Shown: piece by piece, positions 21,556 to 32,259 of the stretch
How the letters are laid out: every line of letters starts with the position of its first letter
Position numbering within the stretch: position 1 is the stretch's first letter
Assembly: GCA_963513935.1 (NCBI GenBank)
Contig: OY740774.1
Coordinates: 23,331,949 to 23,395,948, forward strand
Origin: Aphrophora alni
Lineage: Eukaryota > Arthropoda > Insecta > Hemiptera > Aphrophoridae
Direction of reading: 5' to 3'
DNA length: 64,000 nucleotides
Notes under the pieces: model-generated
What the model was told of the DNA's origin: nothing
Seen by the model: only the letters and a program-made list of their open reading frames with translations
The model's database searches: none
Made by a program: the position numbers and the translations under genes

Positions 21556-22371
21556 AATTGATCAATTAGTTCAGTCAATTTTGGAAGTAACTTTAGAAAT
21601 TTTCAGGCGTGATTGAAATGAAATTCTAATCGGGGAAATTGTTTCGTAATAATGTTAAAACCCGAAAAAGAAGAAATTGTCGCTCGAATTTGTTTACATT
21701 TAGCGGATGGAAAAGAGTGGAAAAAATGAGGGGGCAAAATATTTTTAATATTTAGTTAAAAAGATAAACTTATTACTTTTTATAACTTTAATGAAAAACA
21801 TAATATTTACCGAGATAAACAGTTTGATACTTCAAAAAACGGACTAGATTTTATTTTAAAAATTGTTACAAATGTTTTTTAATTGAGGAAAGTGTAAAAT
21901 CAAAATACAATACTTCATTTCCTTTATGACTTTTCTTCGGGAAAAATGGATATGTTCCGATATTTAAAATATAAACCCTTAAGCAAAAATTAAGGGCGAA
22001 AACAAAAAAAATATGGCAAGGTTTTATAAAACTCTAAAAAAGACATAGATTACAACTTAAGGTGAACATATTTTCTCTCTTAAAATATTTTTAAATACCG
22101 TTTATTTTCCAACTTACGAATGGGTTGACTCTGAAAAATATTGTGATTTTATGCATACTAACACTGAAGAGCAAATGTACAATACAATTTTATTTATATC
22201 TATGGAAATAATGTGTATTAAAAGAAGATACATTAGAAATGTTCAAAATGGGGTAAATTTTCAGTCAGTTACTAACAAAATAATTGCAATTCATACTTCA
22301 CGTTATTCTTCAGAGATTAAAATACAAGACGGAGCATAGTATACAGGTTAGGTAAGGTTAGGCCGACTAGG

Positions 22372-22440
22372 TGAAAAAAGGTGTGAATCAGGTAAAGTTC
22401 GACATAATTGCCACGCCCAAACGGATTAACGTTAGTTTAA
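22372..22440 (+). repeat. repeat A 3' fragment (GTGTGAATCAGG subfamily)
   Basis: AAAAAGGTGTGAATCAGGTA, then AAGTTCGACATAATTGCCACGCCC. Carries the same diagnostic bases as the reverse copy at 20.9 kb. Confidence 0.65.
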
Positions 22441-22539
22441 CATTTCAAAAGTCATGCACGTTTAAAAACGAAATCAATTGCTACAAAAATACGATATAAT
22501 TTTTTTCCGGATCGCCGGTTACACTTCTCGCTTTATTAC

Positions 22540-22985
22540 ATTTAACTAATTCAATTTACCGGCCAATTCATTTCGTAAACAATTCCATTAATGAATTAAA
22601 TGAACCGTCCACTAAAAAAACTATTCAATAGACAGTTGCTTTACTGTTGTTTTTGTAGGAACAGCAAATTTAATGGCGTGCATACAGACAATTATAGGGG
22701 ATTGGTACGAGTGGATGTTCAACAATACTAGATGGGCTAATTTAACAGATACACCAATTATATTTTAATGAGCGTACCCAAAGGGGGTTGGAACGGGGTA
22801 AAGGGATGGTTTATATTTTCTAATTGTCATTTGTATTGGCTTTTGTTTTACTTAATGGGTTCATTAATTCAGTTTATTTATTTATCGTTTGTGTAATGAA
22901 CGAATTCTTGTCAAAATCGACTAATGAATCCGGGCTTCAATAATTGCGATTTGTCTAAAAATTAATGAGGGATTTTTTAGTCTTA
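22540..22985. other. single-copy-looking block rich in ATTA motifs
   Basis: No repeat family recognised. Many homeodomain-type cores occur (ATTAATGAATTAAATGA, TTCATTAATTCAG, AAAATTAATGAG, GAATTAAATGAACC). It also contains a 36-codon open stretch after TTTTTGTAG at 22651-22658 (GTANLMACIQTIIGDWYEWM, then FNNTRWANLTDTPIIF and a stop at 22766). Either a conserved noncoding element or a tiny exon is possible; neither is shown. Confidence 0.3.
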
Positions 22986-23379
22986 GGAAGTACCAGCAAT
23001 GTTAGATCAACAATGGAACAGCTGATAGTTATTGTATATTCAGATTCATTTGTCAACTTCTTAATCTTAATACATTAGACTGTGCTCTCGGCACGATAAT
23101 GAAACAACAATTTTTAACTCTTAACAATGGAGGATTTTTTTGAAATTTGTAAATTTTGTGTATACATTAAAGATAATTTGGGCCTAAAAACTAACAATGA
23201 TTGTATGATGAAAAAACGTAAACAAAATACATCTACTTTCAAATTCAATTTGTCTAAATCTGACCACTGCAAAAGAAGTGTATCTAGTGATTTTTGGATT
23301 AAAGAAAACAAATGCTATGGAATTGGGATGGTATTCTAAAAGCATGTTGGTATTCTAGAATTGGGAGACCAACATTCTG

Positions 23380-23690
23380 AAAGCTTCGTCTCATATTATT
23401 GAATAAACATTATTTCTTCTTATTAATCAGTCTTTTGCATATGGTAAGATTCCAAAGAAGTTTAAATATTCTCTTGTAAATCCCATTTTCAATAAAGAAA
23501 ATAATGCAGAGTCCGATTTTGTGTAATACCAGGTATGTTTAAATGTTTTGAAATAGTAATTCTGAGCAGAGTTCCGAGTTTTTTGATAAAGTTATTATTT
23601 TAGCAGAACAACAATTTGGATTTCGGAAAGTCATTACAGAATCTGTCATATTTAATATTAGAATCCATAAGTTGCTCGTTTTGTGTCGAA
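23380..23690 (+). pseudogene. LINE reverse transcriptase fragment (frameshifted)
   Basis: Three adjoining frames give the N-terminal fingers region of a non-LTR reverse transcriptase. INQSFAYGKIPKKFKYSLVN then PIFNKENNAESDF corresponds to the L..SL..G.FP..LK.A.V.PIFKKGD..... block. After a stop, PGMFKCFEIVILSRVPSFF corresponds to the LP..SK.FEK.I..RL..FF block. After a frameshift, DKVIILAEQQFGFRKVITES corresponds to the ...IL...QFGFR.G.ST motif. At least one stop and one or two shifts mean it is inactive. The pattern fits CR1/jockey-type elements. Neither the catalytic YxDD region nor an endonuclease is present nearby. Confidence 0.85.
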
Positions 23691-24199
23691 CTTCATTACA
23701 GCGAGAAAAAAAACATTCCACAAGTTTATGGAGATGAAGCTTGTAACTTTTTGAATGACCTTGAAATCTCATTTTGGACGAGACGAAGCATAGAACGAAC
23801 TGAATAAAACGTAAAGAATATTCTGATCGAGGATTGACGGTAATGTCCGCCATCTTGGATCCGCTATTTTGAATTTAACTTTACAGTATTTTTTTAAAAT
23901 GGGAAGATGGTCATGTGGTACATCATTTTAATGTAGAATTTTACGATAAAATTAATGGTGAAAACCACACACCCATATTTCAAACCGTTTATTTACATTT
24001 TATTTATTGTAAACATAAAATAAAGTACATTTAACTTCTTACCTATCAAATTTTAATGTTCAATCAAATTAATAATTTTCAAACAATCAAAATAATTATT
24101 AAAAAATAAATTAAAAATTCCTTTTAAGTACCTTAAATATACCTATTAGAATATGTAAAAAAAAAAATAAAATATAGGGTTGCAATTTAAAAGTTGAGA

Positions 24200-24368
24200 A
24201 AAATCATGTTTTGTTGATTTTTGAAACATCCTGTCTATCCTAATAAACTTTTGTACCACCCTATAGATAGGTCAGGTTAATAGCTTTAAAATGAGAGGTC
24301 CAACATCTTTCTATCTAACATAGTTTTGAAATAATAAGACGTTTCCATCCTTTTCTAACACCCTGTAT
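24200..24368. mobile_element. end of an inverted-repeat element (family of 57.9-58.7 kb; 'repeat E')
   Basis: Matches the right end of the element at 57941-58713: AACTTTTGTACCACCCTATA, TTTAAAATGAGAGGTC, CTTTCTATCTAACATAG and a terminal TTTTCTAACACCCTG followed by TA. Only this end was recognised; the opposite end may lie near 23880 but is not certain. Confidence 0.5.
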
Positions 24369-24468
24369 GTACCAAAGAATAAAGTATAAACAGAATAGGA
24401 ATGTATGAATAAGAATAATGTATAAACAGTAGTCAGATTGTTTACGCTTCCGAAGATTTGTTTAAACC

Positions 24469-24710
24469 TATTCGTCATAATCGCCTTCTAAAAACAGGAG
24501 AAAATAATATTAAATAAAGACCACTAGAAATCGAATACTCTAATAGATTAGGGTCGGAAAAGAACAATTGTTGGTCAAGAGAGACCTGATAGGAAAGATG
24601 AAAGAGTGGGATCTATAACCAAAGATTACATGAAAAGAGGCTTAGATCCAGCTAGGGTTCCTTCGGGATTGCCAACGCTGTACTTATTAAAATGAGCCTC
24701 TGAGGGCTCT
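24469..24710 (+). repeat. repeat A copy
   Basis: ATTCGTCATAATCGCCTTCT, CGAATACTCTAATAGATTAG, GGTCAAGAGAGACCTGATAG, TGAGCCTCTGAGGGCTC. Complete apart from the first 20-30 bp. Confidence 0.9.
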
Positions 24711-24819
24711 TTACGACGAATCGTGGCCAACAGCCTTCAAGGCCTAATTTTAAATATAATACACTAGATTTATGTTTTTATTTATGTCTGTATTTATATT
24801 TATACACCAAATCACCACT

Positions 24820-25480
24820 CTATGTGGTTTAGTATTCCCATCTCTTTTCTCGCTCGCACACTTACTTTTATTCACTTTGCCCCACATAAAAAGTCACAGC
24901 ATGCAAATAAAAAACTAAGTTTGTATTGCGCTAAACTTTGCAATATTCATTTCAGGTGGAGTGATATCTCAGATTGGGTTGTGGACGGGAGATGTTTTGA
25001 ATTTGGGATTGTAACCAAGAGAGTGCTTTTAGTGTGGGAGAGGGGGAGGGGGTGTCGTCGTGAGAAGCCTTTTAAAAGGCAATGCTTCTCCCCCTTGACA
25101 TCTTCTGACCGAATTGGACACTTTCCTGCGAACCAAAAAGACAAGGAATAGCTTTTTCAACCCATTTCCAACGTCCATCTTCTCTTTCCACCTTCAATGT
25201 TTTTGTTTTTACTTTGTTTCACAACTCCTCAAATCTCTCTCTCTCTCTCGCTCTAATTTTTTTCACTTCAACTTTGTTTCTTTTATTGATGACGACAGTC
25301 ATTTCTCGAAGTTCCTTCAGACACTCTGAACAAAGAAATTATTTTAATGACAAAAATGTTTGCTTGCTCGTACTCTTTTGCATAATGTTAGAAAACTACT
25401 ATTTTTTACCCACAATCAAAAGAAATGGTGCAAAAATATTGCACAAACTTTCTCACTTACCATCACAAAAATAACAATTC
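24820..25480. other. gene-free stretch with (CT)n
   Basis: Open frames up to 109 codons occur on both strands with no domain. A short CT microsatellite lies at about 25228-25250. The GC-richer GGGAGAGGGGGAGGGGGTGT near 25038 is notable only for composition. Confidence 0.5.
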
Positions 25481-25529
25481 TGTAGTTGTCAATAAAAAAG
25501 TTAAAAATTAACAGACAATTTTAACAATT

Positions 25530-25735
25530 TTAATGAGCCCAAGGTCTTTTTTGTTAGGTACCGATATATTTTACCTGAGACAATACAAAGAATATAAACG
25601 AAATATACAGGATTTATCGCCATGGCTGTGTAGACTGGTTGCGGCTTACAGACAGACAGACAAACGGACAAACATATGCGTGAAATTATAATGGTTTTAC
25701 CTACGGACCCTAAAAAAAAATTAAAAAAGAAAGAA
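25530..25735 (+). repeat. repeat B copy (short)
   Basis: GCCCAAGGTCTTTTTTGTTA, a CAATACAAAGAATATAA block, TGTGTAGACTGGTTGCGGC, CAGACAGACAGACAAACGGA, GTGAAATTATAATGG and TTTTACCTACGGACCCTAAA. The same order is seen at 28.4-28.7 kb and twice in each arm of the 45-49 kb inverted repeat. Confidence 0.75.
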
Positions 25736-25984
25736 GTGAAAATAAACTATTAACCCTATTTTAGAGGTATCTTTTTATTTATTGGAGGGATGGAATGGAT
25801 ACTCTGATCCATATGGGCTTCCAACAAAGTAATGGATTAACAATTTAAATAACAAAATTAAACGTTGTCTAAAGACCTTGATGATCTAATAAAAGTAGGA
25901 AAATGATATCTAATAATTGGACCGAGGTTTGTGAAAATGAAGATGTGAAAGGATAAATTTGACCTTGTTGTTAAAAGACAAAAA

Positions 25985-26170
25985 ACTTTTCGGTCATCAT
26001 TGCCGTATACAAAAGGAAGATAAAATAAAGATGCCTACCCTCAAATACTCAGCGTTAGGGTCGGAAAAGAAAAAGATTTGAAAAACAGAGAAAAGATTAT
26101 ATGAAAAAATGAAAAAGGTGTAGAACCAGCTAGGATATCTCCAGATTGAATAAATTTTAAATTGTACCTC
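25985..26170 (+). repeat. repeat A copy (eroded)
   Basis: TTTTCGGTCATCATTGCCGT, AGCGTTAGGGTCGGAAAAGA and AAAGGTGTAGAACCAGCTAG are clear; the central part is shortened and the end lost. Confidence 0.8.
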
Positions 26171-26337
26171 AGTTTAGATAGAGATACCATGTCCTCTTTT
26201 CCAACCAAAACATTACTGACCGGAAAAATTACTGTCGAGGAGTTTGTAATCTTATGTGATTTTATTCTCCGTATCTGCTAGTAAAATAATATAATTAGGA
26301 ATATATTTTCCTTGCAAAAAAATATAAAAAATGTCGG

Positions 26338-26568
26338 CTTGAAAAAAAAAAGAAAAGAAAAAAAGAAAGAAAATAAGTGCCTAAAAAAACCTTGGAATAC
26401 TCCAAATACGTTATGGTCGGAAAAGAATAAGGGTCAGTCAAGAAATACCTTGGAAGTAATGAAAGGGAAGGATGTAAACTTAGATTACATGAAGAAAGGT
26501 GTAGACCTAGCCAGGGTCACTTGGGATTGCCACGCCCATACCCGCTATAAGTGAGACCAGGAGGGTTA
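26338..26568 (+). repeat. repeat A copy with an open internal frame
   Basis: A-rich start replacing the 5' region, then GGAATACTCCAAATACGTTA, GATTACATGAAGAAAGGTGT and GGGATTGCCACGCCCATACC. The family's internal frame remains open over about 80 codons (..KDVNLDYMKKGVDLARVTWD..), but this is a repeat, not a gene. Confidence 0.85.
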
Positions 26569-27032
26569 TCTTGGCTGTATTGATTTTTAGTTAATTGATT
26601 TATTGATGTATTAGTTTAGCATTCCCCAACCATGTTTTGCATATTGTTAGCTGTTGTCTTATTGTATTAAATTAAAGTGACTTGTAAATTTTAAAATGAA
26701 AACGTCTTATTTGTTGTAGTGTTATGTTAAATTCCTGAAAATACTAAAACCGAAGTGTAAATTTAAAGAAGATATGGTAAGTAAAAATAAATAAATAAAA
26801 AAGAGAATGATGATATTGAAGCTGAGTGTTCGATACAAAAAGTTCTCTAAGGTTTACTTTAACTTGGTAAGATATGAAATGATTTTTAAACCTTTAAAGT
26901 ATTATGAAATTTCTAAAAATGATTATTTCCGCTTGGCTGCGATTAAGATTTAACTAATTCAAGAAGGGGTAATAAATACAGAGTAGGTAATACACCTACC
27001 CCTCGAATACACTAATATCATTAGAGTCAAAG

Positions 27033-27366
27033 TTGGGTTGTCCAACTTGCGGCCCGCGGGAGCTTATTAGATAAAAAAAAAAAAAAAAAAAAATCATAAC
27101 ACTACTTTGAAACGTCTTCTTTTTGAAGGAGATTTTATTAAGCAATATACACATACTTATACCAAATATCCTGGTTTGTAATTTAATTAAGAAATTAATA
27201 TTACTATTAATAAAAATTATTATCAATATTAATAATAGAAATTAATAGGAAAAAAAAGAAATGGAAAAAAAAAAATAATAATTAGTCTGGAAACCCTATA
27301 TATGGTCCCCAGCCAGTTTCAATGTTTAATTTTGGCCCTTGGGGCTTTGTAAGTTGGTCACTCCTG
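27033..27366. mobile_element. probable hAT-like nonautonomous element
   Basis: Left end TTGGGTTGTCCAACTTGCGG then CCCGCGGG, and right end AAGTTGGTCACTCCTG, whose complement is CAGGAGTGACCAACTT. The CCAACTT core and a GCGGCCC/GGCCC theme match in inverted orientation, as in many hAT-type short elements. The left tip has mutated and no clean 8-bp duplication is visible, so this is less certain than its neighbour. It contains a 23-nt A-run near 27070. Confidence 0.5.
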
Positions 27367-27375
27367 GCTCTAGAG

Positions 27376-27847
27376 CAGTGGTTCCCAAACTGGGGGGCGC
27401 GCCCCCCTGGGGGGCGTGGAGAAAGTCCAGGGGGGCGTGACACCCAAATGAAATAAATAAAAAAAAGTACAAAAATAATTTCCTCAGATTTTTGAAATAA
27501 AGTCTTTCTAAGTTTTCAAAATTGTTTTTGTAATGTTTCAATTTCCACGTTTTTTTTTACCAATTTCCACGCTTCCACATAAAGAATATTCACTTGACAT
27601 AATGGTCAAGTGTTTGTAAAAAATTAAAGCCATTGTTTAAAATAAAACAGATCAAAACACACAAGAGTTCAATATTCTCAAAACCGTCCCCCTCCATAGC
27701 AGTTACTGTCAGACGCAACGGGAGTTGGTATGTACGGCACCGTGGAAATAGGGTATTGCAAAATGGAAAGCTGATATGTGTAGGGGGGCGTGGGGGGTCT
27801 CCAAATAACCAGAGGGGGCGTGGTACAAAAAAGTTTGGGAACCCCTG
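27376..27847. mobile_element. hAT-type nonautonomous element (472 bp) with 8-bp target duplication
   Basis: Terminal inverted repeats CAGTGGTTCCCAAACT and (complement of the right end) CAGGGGTTCCCAAACT, 15 of 16 matching, with G-rich subterminal GGGGGGCG blocks on both sides. Flanked by CTCTAGAG at 27368-27375 and 27848-27855, an exact 8-bp duplication typical of the hAT superfamily. There is no transposase frame, so it must have moved in trans. The host sequence CTCTAGAGAGACC is repeat A (consensus GTCAAGAGAGACC). Confidence 0.9.
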
Positions 27848-27987
27848 CTCTAGAGAGACCACATACGAAAGATGAGAAAGAAGGATCTAACTAAAAACTA
27901 CATACGAAATGTCGATATCCAGGTAAGGCCCCTCGAGAATGTATGTGTTTATTGATATGTAATAGTTAATATATTGTTTGTTCAGAC

Positions 27988-28215
27988 CCTCAGTGGCTCA
28001 CTGATAGCGAGTGAGAGTGTGGTGGTCTTTTCTTTATGTAGTCTTGGTTCAGATCTCTTTCATCTTTTCTATCAGGTCTCTCTTGACCAACTCTTGTTCT
28101 CTTCCAACCCTGACGTTATGAGAGTATTCGAGGTCTAGGGGTCTTTATTTCATGCTCTTTTCTTTTTTAATAAGGCGATGACGACCGAATGGTTTTTCGC
28201 CTTTAACAAAGACTA
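27988..28215 (-). repeat. repeat A copy, reverse strand, nearly complete
   Basis: CCTCAGTGGCTCACTGATAG, TATGTAGTCTTGGTTCAGAT, TCTCTTGACCAACTCTTGTT, GACGTTATGAGAGTATTCGA, AGGGGTCTTTATTTCATGCT, and GGTTTTTCGCCTTTAACAAA at the family's 5' end. One of the best copies for defining that 5' end. The inserted AGCGAGTGAGAGTGTGGTGG replaces part of the 3' region. Confidence 0.9.
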
Positions 28216-28369
28216 AACAAGGAACAAATCCTTTAGTTTAGTATATACCGTGGTATATGGATTAATTTTCTTTTGTAGAAATGACCACACTTAATCTCAA
28301 TGTGGTCGTTTAGTCAATGTGATAAAAAATGTGGTGAGTCAATCGTGTGGTAGAACCACACGACCTAGG

Positions 28370-28680
28370 GTCCGTAAGGATTAGAGACACTTATTTAATA
28401 AAGTAGAATTTTTGCGACAATTAACCATACATATTTGTAATCATAATACTTTCTAACTTATTTGATACGCCCACACATAATATTAATATTAAAATGTCAA
28501 TTCCATAGTTTTTGCCCCTTAACTAGTCTTTTTTTCTTACTACTACATTTTTCCTAAATATGGGCCAAAGCAACTTTTGAAATATATAGAATTTATTGAC
28601 TTACAGACAGACAAGCGGTTGAAATTATAAATATCCTTGATTTTATCTAAGGACTCTAACAAAAAATGGCTACACGCCGT
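28370..28680 (+). repeat. repeat B copy (long)
   Basis: CCTAGGGTCCGTAAGGATTA, ACCATACATATTTGTAATCA, TTATTTGATACGCCCACACA, TAGTTTTTGCCCCTTAACTA, GACAGACAAGCGGTTGAAAT and AAGGACTCTAACAAAAAATG. Collinear with the two copies per arm at 45-49 kb. Confidence 0.8.
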
Positions 28681-28779
28681 TGTAGATGTGCAACGCAACA
28701 AGCAATACACGCCTGTACTTACAGAAGTCTATACAACAGGAACCTTCAGAGATCTCTGAGATACTTGATTGTTAGAGTT

Positions 28780-29750
28780 CAATAAAGTGGGACTAAATGG
28801 GCTGTAAACGAAAAACGTTTCCTATTAAAGCTTTGCAGGCAGTGGTAACAGAACATAAATTTTTTGTTTGTTTGTTGGCTGGTTTAATAAAACGTCGGAA
28901 TATTTGATATTTGATTCGGCGATGATTAGAAAAAAGAATAAAGAAAGGGCGAAAGCTGACGGTAACCTCCAGCAATTTATCAAATCGAATTAGGGAAGCC
29001 AATCGGAGTTCAATCGGGAAATTGCTTCAGCCAGTCAATCGCGACGTCCAGTATTTGTTTATAGTACGGTTTATCTTAAAACAAATAAATAAAACAAGCT
29101 CGGCAGAGAGGGAAACACTGTTATAAGATCAAAACTTAAAATACGATTTTCTCAAAGTTGGCTACGCGATTTTTGTTAAATTTTGGAAAAATATAAAGGT
29201 TCTAAGTTAGCAACGCCCCTGAACTTTCATATTGTCTTATTTGAGAGTTTTAAATTTTTAATACTATAAGCCATTTTTCTAATATGGTGGCTAACTTTAA
29301 AATATCTTATAGAAATGCATACTTTTTATGATGGTTTTAGTTTTTACAAATAATTTTAAGACTTTTATTATTTTTGTGTATTTCTTGATACATCGAATTG
29401 TTTAGTAGATCAAAAGTAGTGGAAACAAGATATTAAGCGTTTTCAAAGTTACATCTTCTGTACTAAAAACTGTTGAACTGAGATTAAAATTGGAATGTTG
29501 ATAGAGTATAACGTAATAAATACTGCTAAACATTTCACACGTAGGGATTCTTTAGAATAGTCTCAATAATTTAATGCAGGCCTTAGAGTAAGTTTCGTTG
29601 TATGACAAAGTAATACATTACTTTGAATAAAACTAAATTATAAATAACTTTGAAACACACATTTTTGTATTTACAATACAAAATGTATAATGTTATTGAG
29701 GAACAATTTCTTTTACAAGTATTCCATTTAATAGAATGTTATAAAATGGA
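28780..29750. other. gene-free; mixed single-copy and AT-rich sequence
   Basis: 28790-29060 has even composition and no recognised repeat. 29100-29500 resembles the interior of AT-rich inverted-repeat elements (ATATGGTGGCTAAC, AAAGTTACATC), but no ends were found. Confidence 0.3.
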
Positions 29751-29754
29751 CTAT

Positions 29755-29875
29755 AGGTGAACCCCTGATACATCCAGCAAGGGTCCCTCGGGAATGCCAA
29801 AGAGTGTCGATCCAGCTAGAGTACATTGGGAATGCCACTCCCGTACTATTTTCAGTGAGCTCCCGAGTGTTTGAC
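29755..29875 (+). repeat. repeat A 3' end, tandemly duplicated
   Basis: ATCCAGCAAGGGTCCCTCGG then GAATGCCAAAG, followed at once by GTCGATCCAGCTAGAGTACA then TTGGGAATGCCACTCCCGTAC. The same 3' segment twice in a row. Confidence 0.8.
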
Positions 29876-30414
29876 CTAAATGTGTCCAGTCATTGGGCTA
29901 TATAGTGCTGTACAGACAACATTCTATAAACCACTTTTTGGATTCAGGAGACTTCAAAACAAAACAGTTACCCAAAAACCTCAATATTATTTTTACGACC
30001 CATCTCAAACTTCTCTTACTTAAAGTAAAAATCCCCATATGACAATTTCATACAAATCTACTCAAACGACATCCCTGTCTTGTCCTGCAAATAAATCTAT
30101 TTTGTTGAAGCCCATTGTACGGATTATCAAGGGAAATTAATTACCGCAAGGTTGGTACACTTGACGTAATCTCCTATACTAAATACTTATTAACTTTATA
30201 CCTGCTTTGGACGTAGGACAGTTTAATCTTACAGTATTCAAATTGATCTCATTAAATCCAAAGACATGAGGGATAATTATAATCCTACAGAATTAAATGA
30301 AAATATCCATTCTAATCACTCTTGCATGTCCTTGCTAATCCTTCTAGGCTGCGTATATCTTGTCACGTTGTATTTAAATATAAGAAGAAAGAAATTATTT
30401 TGTAGTACAAGGAA

Positions 30415-30623
30415 TGGTGGTATCAAAAGACACTAAAACCCTTGAATACTAATAAAGTCTAATAGAGTCGGGGTTGGAAAGGAACAAGAGTTGATCAAGA
30501 GAGACCCATTAGATGAAAGAGAGCGATCTAATCAAAGACTACGTGAAAAAAGGTGTAGATCTAGCTAGATGCCCTCGGTATTGCCACTCCCGTACTCACT
30601 ATATGTGAGACCCCTAGGGTCCT
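30415..30623 (+). repeat. repeat A copy (5' truncated)
   Basis: Starts at GACACTAAAACCCTTGAATA and runs through GATCAAGAGAGACCCATTAG and ACGTGAAAAAAGGTGTAGAT to CCCGTACTCACTATATGTGA. Confidence 0.9.
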
Positions 30624-30769
30624 GGATTATACAGCCTAGGATTATGACGAATATAGAAATTCAACTTATTGGTATCATACTACACGCTGACACCGGAGAC
30701 CTTGAAATGTCCACCAATCCTACTAATTTTACATTTACTGTTTAAACACCATTTCTTATATTTAACATT

Positions 30770-31081
30770 CTAGAGGCCGCGATATAAGTTCAATTTTGCT
30801 CTAATTTTGTATGTAGGTGTGGTTTTACAGACCATTAAATAACTTAGAAATCCAAAGTTTAGATTGGTGAATTTGATGTAAATTAGTTCACCAAAACGTC
30901 GAACAACGTTCAACAATAGCTCATTTTGTATAGGAAGATATTGATAGCATGAGCTCATGAAGATCAACAATGTAGGTGGAATGCACGGATTACATACAGC
31001 TAGGAGACTCAAGGCCATTCTGAAGAAAACCTGACATCTGACAATTTGATAAAGATGTTGATGATTATAGGAACAGAACAC
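30770..31081 (-). pseudogene. probable LINE ORF2 fragment between RT and RNase H
   Basis: A minus-strand frame open for about 103 codons contains FRMALSLLAVCNPCIPPTLL, then IFMSSCYQYLPIQNELLL and NVVRRFGELIY. This resembles the conserved LINE segment Q(R)xAL.x..GAYRTT.T.AL.V..G.LPIDLL, located between reverse transcriptase and RNase H in jockey/R1-like elements. The Y-R-T-T-s core is replaced (NPCIPPTL), so the match is partial. There is no RT or RNase H next to it. Confidence 0.45.
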
Positions 31082-31130
31082 CTTATGAAATCATTAAATG
31101 AAGAGAAAATTGTAAGAAAGAACATCCTAT

Positions 31131-31427
31131 ATGGTTACAGGTAAGCCATTCACCTGGTTGAATAGAAGAGACTTTAGGGTGATGATTGTTCCTGACAGAC
31201 ATCCCAATATTATTAATTATCACTCGTCTTCTGATAGCTCTTGGGAGAACGGAACATCTTTAATGAAGGAGACATCGATGATTGATACCATGAAACCACC
31301 TTCAAAGCATGGACAATCTGGACCTGATTTGGTTCCCAAGGTAATTCATGAGGAGTGGTCTAGTGTGAAGACAGAGAGGATACAAGACGGTCTAACTGTA
31401 CCGTGTTATCTCCCACAAAATAAATAA
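31131..31427 (+). other. 98-codon open frame of unknown origin
   Basis: Begins at ATG and runs to TAA before AT-rich DNA. Composition is mixed and soluble-protein-like (SSSDSSWENGTSLMKETSMI, then DLVPKVIHEEWSSVKTERIQ), unusual for this window. The start overlaps a perfect-looking donor, CAG/GTAAG at 31136-31142, which argues against translation from that ATG if the site is used. I recognise no domain. Relic of a gene, exon of an unrecognised gene, or chance. Confidence 0.25.
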
Positions 31428-31489
31428 TAATATTTTTAATTACCCAATATACGAAGTGTTGTGCAAGTTTGCTAATCACAAAAATATTG

Positions 31490-32185
31490 ACCTTTGGTTT
31501 TTGAGTAGGCTTCACGTTTTATGGTCTCAAGAAACTGAAAAAATTATTTTCAACATTCCGTCGTCGTCAGTACTGATAGTGGCCACAAAAATTAAAATAG
31601 GGACAAGATATTTGGTGTGGGGGACTATAGTGTGCTCATATAAGAAACCCTGCTAAAATTCAAACAAATCGAATTGAAAATGTCCAGATGCAGCCATTTT
31701 AAATAGTATTTTGTTATTATCTTTCGTCGTTTAACATACTACGAGTAAATTTGCGAATTTCAATTGTGCAGGTAATGAATGGTACCAACCACATATCTCT
31801 ACGATGAAAAACAGCAAAGTTATTGTTAAAAATGCAATTAATTGTGAAACCAGACCTCCCAAGAAAATGTGATATTCGTATAGCTACGAGATCCGACACG
31901 AGCTTAGCGAGATATGTACATCTTCGATACCCGCTAGGGTCGAGACACTGACATGAAGGAGATTTTGTAATATATACACATTTACGAGGCCCGTTTGCCA
32001 GCCAACGTTAAGAAAGTAGTGATATACATAATTACGATGTTCAGAAAAGCTGTGTAACAACTACTGGATAAGACCCCTTGATCTACCAATGCAATTCATT
32101 TCCTACAATTCCCAAAAGAGATGAAATTTAAAGGATCTACTTGTATAATAGGGCTAGGTAAGTGTCAAGATGGCGTCCTACAACT
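31490..32185 (+). repeat. repeat C copy (best preserved)
   Basis: CATTCCGTCGTCGTCAGTAC, TAGTGTGCTCATATAAGAAA, AATGGTACCAACCACATATC, TAGCTACGAGATCCGACACG, GGTCGAGACACTGACA, ACGTTAAGAAAGTAGTGATA, GGATCTACTTGTATAATAGG, GCTAGGTAAGTGTCAAGATGGCG-type end and CAACTTG. It has no minisatellite. Confidence 0.8.
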
Positions 32186-32250
32186 TGTTTTTTTCTTGTT
32201 GTTTAACACCTCCCGGTTATCATAGCCTTATATAAAATTAAGTAGAAAAC
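32186..32250 (+). repeat. repeat A 5' fragment abutting repeat C
   Basis: CTTGTTGTTTAACACCTCCC then GGTTATCATAGCCTTATATA begins within a few bases of the repeat C end and stops after about 60 bp. Confidence 0.65.
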
Positions 32251-32259
32251 AATCAATGA

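Larger units (their letters stand above)
26970..27960 (+). repeat. repeat A copy containing two DNA transposons
   Basis: The 5' part (CCCCTCGAATACACTAATAT, CATTAGAGTCA) ends near 27030 and the 3' part resumes at CTCTAGAGAGACCACATACG (27848), continuing GGATCTAACTAAAAACTACA to about 27960. Everything between is inserted. Confidence 0.75.

Noticed and set aside
22345..22370. Interstitial telomere repeat (GGTTAGG motifs; also CCTAACCTAA at 47679)
   Set aside because: Only two or three imperfect units each; too short to distinguish from chance.
23539..23853. 104-codon minus-strand frame
   Set aside because: Antisense to the LINE reverse-transcriptase relic, which gives a clear domain match on the plus strand.
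24822..25151. 109-codon plus-strand frame
   Set aside because: Antisense frames are equally open, no domain, composition not coding-like.
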